DNA from: a virus
DNA length: 24,034 nt
Direction: 5' to 3' (one strand)
Virus record (IMG/VR): IMGVR_UViG_3300032240_000959
Location: 1-24,034 of that record
Position 1 is the stretch's first letter. The number at the start of each line of letters is the position of its first letter. The position numbers were made by a program, and so were the translations under genes. The notes beneath the pieces were generated by a model. That model was given only the letters and a program-made list of their open reading frames with translations, did no database searches and was not told where the DNA came from. Shown here piece by piece: positions 22,735-24,034 of the stretch.

Positions 22735-24034
22735 TGGCAATTAAAGGTAACGATTCGTATCGTGATAATCCCTTACTTAAAAAAGTAGGTGTTGAACACA
22801 AATTTACAGAAGAACAAGTACAAGAATACGTTAAGTGTTCCAAAGATCCTGTATATTTCTGTATGAACTACATTAAGATTGTCAACGTTGATGAGGGTTT
22901 AATTCCTTTTAAGATGTGGGAATTTCAAAAAGAAATGTTGGAACTTTTTAGAGATAACCGATTTGTTATTACTAAATGTCCTCGACAGGTTGGTAAAACT
23001 ACCACAACAGTTGGTTATCTTCTTTGGGCTACCATATTTACTGATTCACAAAACGTAGCCGTTCTGGCAAACAAAGGTTCATTAGCAAGAGATATCTTAG
23101 CCAAGTATCAACTGGCATATGAGAATTTACCACAATGGCTCCAACAAGGCGTGGTGACATGGAACAAAGGTAATGTAGAACTAGAGAACGGGTCTAAGGT
23201 TATTGCGGCCTCCACATCATCTTCAGCAATCCGAGGTGGTTCTTTTAACATTGTATTCTTAGACGAATTTGCTTTCGTACCCGGTAATATTGCCAATGAG
23301 TTCTTCAACTCAGTTTATCCTGTAATCTCCTCTGGTAAATCTTCCAAAATTATTATTGTTTCCACACCAAATGGTATGAATTTATTTTATAAGTTATGGA
23401 TGGATTCTATTGAAGGTAGAAACAACTATAAGAATTTTGAGATTCATTGGTCTATGGTACCAGGTCGTGATGAGAAATGGAAAGAAGAAACCATTCGTAA
23501 TACTTCTCAACGACAATTCTCACAAGAGTTTGAAACGGAATTCTTAGGTTCTTCCAATACTTTGATTTCTGGTTACAAATTACAACAATTAAGATATATT
23601 GATCCTGTGGCTGAGTTTGATAAGATGAAAATCTATGAACATCCTATCAAAGAAAATGGTGAAGATATTAAATCAGACCATTTATATGCCATGGCGGTTG
23701 ATGTGTCAGAAGGTAAGAACTTAGATTCTTCAGCTTTCTCTATATTTGATATATCAACTACACCTTATAAACAGGTTGCAACTTATTCCAGTTCATCCAT
23801 ATCACCAATTTTATTCCCTACGGTGATTGTGAATGCTGCTAGATTGTATAATGATGCCTTTGTTTTGGTAGAAATTAATAACAATCCACAGGTGGCAGAC
23901 TTTATACATTCAGATTTAGAGTATGAGAATCTATTGAAAGTATTTACCGGTAACAAAAAACCACAGCAACTCTCAGCTGGATTTGCCCGTGGTATTCAAA
24001 TGGGACTTAAAATGTCCACTCAGGTTAAACAGGT
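22734..24034 (+). CDS. 17: gp17 terminase large subunit (3' end outside window)
   Basis: The first 433 codons of the packaging motor. Walker A is the deviant T4 form CPRQVGKTT (82-90). Walker B is IVFLDE (173-178), followed by the coupling motif STPNG (210-214). The nuclease domain begins with Asp323 in MAVDVSEG and Glu380 in VLVEINN, the positions of T4's metal-binding Asp and Glu. The Walker A Lys is at 88, against 166 in T4, so the N-terminal extension is about 78 residues shorter. The ATG shares one base with the gp16 stop; AAAGG lies at 22720-22724. The frame is open to the window end, so the protein is cut off by the window, not by mutation. Confidence 0.97.
   Translation, partial: MAIKGNDSYRDNPLLKKVGVEHKFTEEQVQEYVKCSKDPVYFCMNYIKIVNVDEGLIPFKMWEFQKEMLELFRDNRFVITKCPRQVGKTTTTVGYLLWATIFTDSQNVAVLANKGSLARDILAKYQLAYENLPQWLQQGVVTWNKGNVELENGSKVIAASTSSSAIRGGSFNIVFLDEFAFVPGNIANEFFNSVYPVISSGKSSKIIIVSTPNGMNLFYKLWMDSIEGRNNYKNFEIHWSMVPGRDEKWKEETIRNTSQRQFSQEFETEFLGSSNTLISGYKLQQLRYIDPVAEFDKMKIYEHPIKENGEDIKSDHLYAMAVDVSEGKNLDSSAFSIFDISTTPYKQVATYSSSSISPILFPTVIVNAARLYNDAFVLVEINNNPQVADFIHSDLEYENLLKVFTGNKKPQQLSAGFARGIQMGLKMSTQVKQ

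Overview
The window comes from a T4-like myovirus, probably one infecting an aquatic bacterium. Every recognisable gene is on the + strand. The right end carries the T4 order 13-14-15-16-17 (neck, tail-sheath stabiliser, both terminase subunits). The large structural protein at the left has motifs I associate with cyanophage-type T4-like virion proteins. The DNA is AT-rich throughout. No photosynthesis gene, tRNA, integrase, transposase, reverse transcriptase or CRISPR is visible, so the host cannot be named. There is no gene-free stretch over 300 bases.

Layout. (1) Positions 71-4396: three virion/tail-fibre-type genes (160, 953 and 321 aa) built of small beta domains. (2) Positions 4406-13231: five consecutive paralogous genes of about 560-600 aa. 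Each encodes a short variable N-terminus, an IPT/TIG-like domain, a putative-Ig/cadherin-like domain and exactly seven RCC1-type repeats of about 50 aa, i.e. a complete predicted seven-bladed propeller. (3) Positions 13298-19636: an accessory cassette with many touching or overlapping genes. It holds a sulfotransferase fused to a TPR/GT9-like glycosyltransferase, a small fibre-associated protein, a GT25-like glycosyltransferase, a class I methyltransferase, a GT2-like glycosyltransferase, UDP-galactopyranose mutase, an APS-kinase-like/HxGH nucleotidyltransferase fusion and a DUF2061 membrane protein. (4) Positions 19661-24034: gp13, gp14, gp15, gp16 and the first 433 codons of gp17, opened by a probable late promoter.

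How it fits together (inference). The RCC1 proteins look like an expanded family of virion-surface or adhesin subunits whose propeller loops are very diverse while framework DNA stays almost identical. The cassette that follows looks able to make and attach sugars (galactofuranose, other hexoses), methyl and sulfate groups, either on the phage's own fibres or on host surface glycan.

The least expected signal is a short conserved start sequence, ATG encoding MTQYIKNYN. It forms the N-terminus of the fifth RCC1 protein but also occurs as tiny, quickly terminated ORFs in front of other genes, including at the very start of the window. All its base differences in the nine shared codons are synonymous third-position changes. 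It is either the scar of module exchange at gene starts or a working translational-coupling element.
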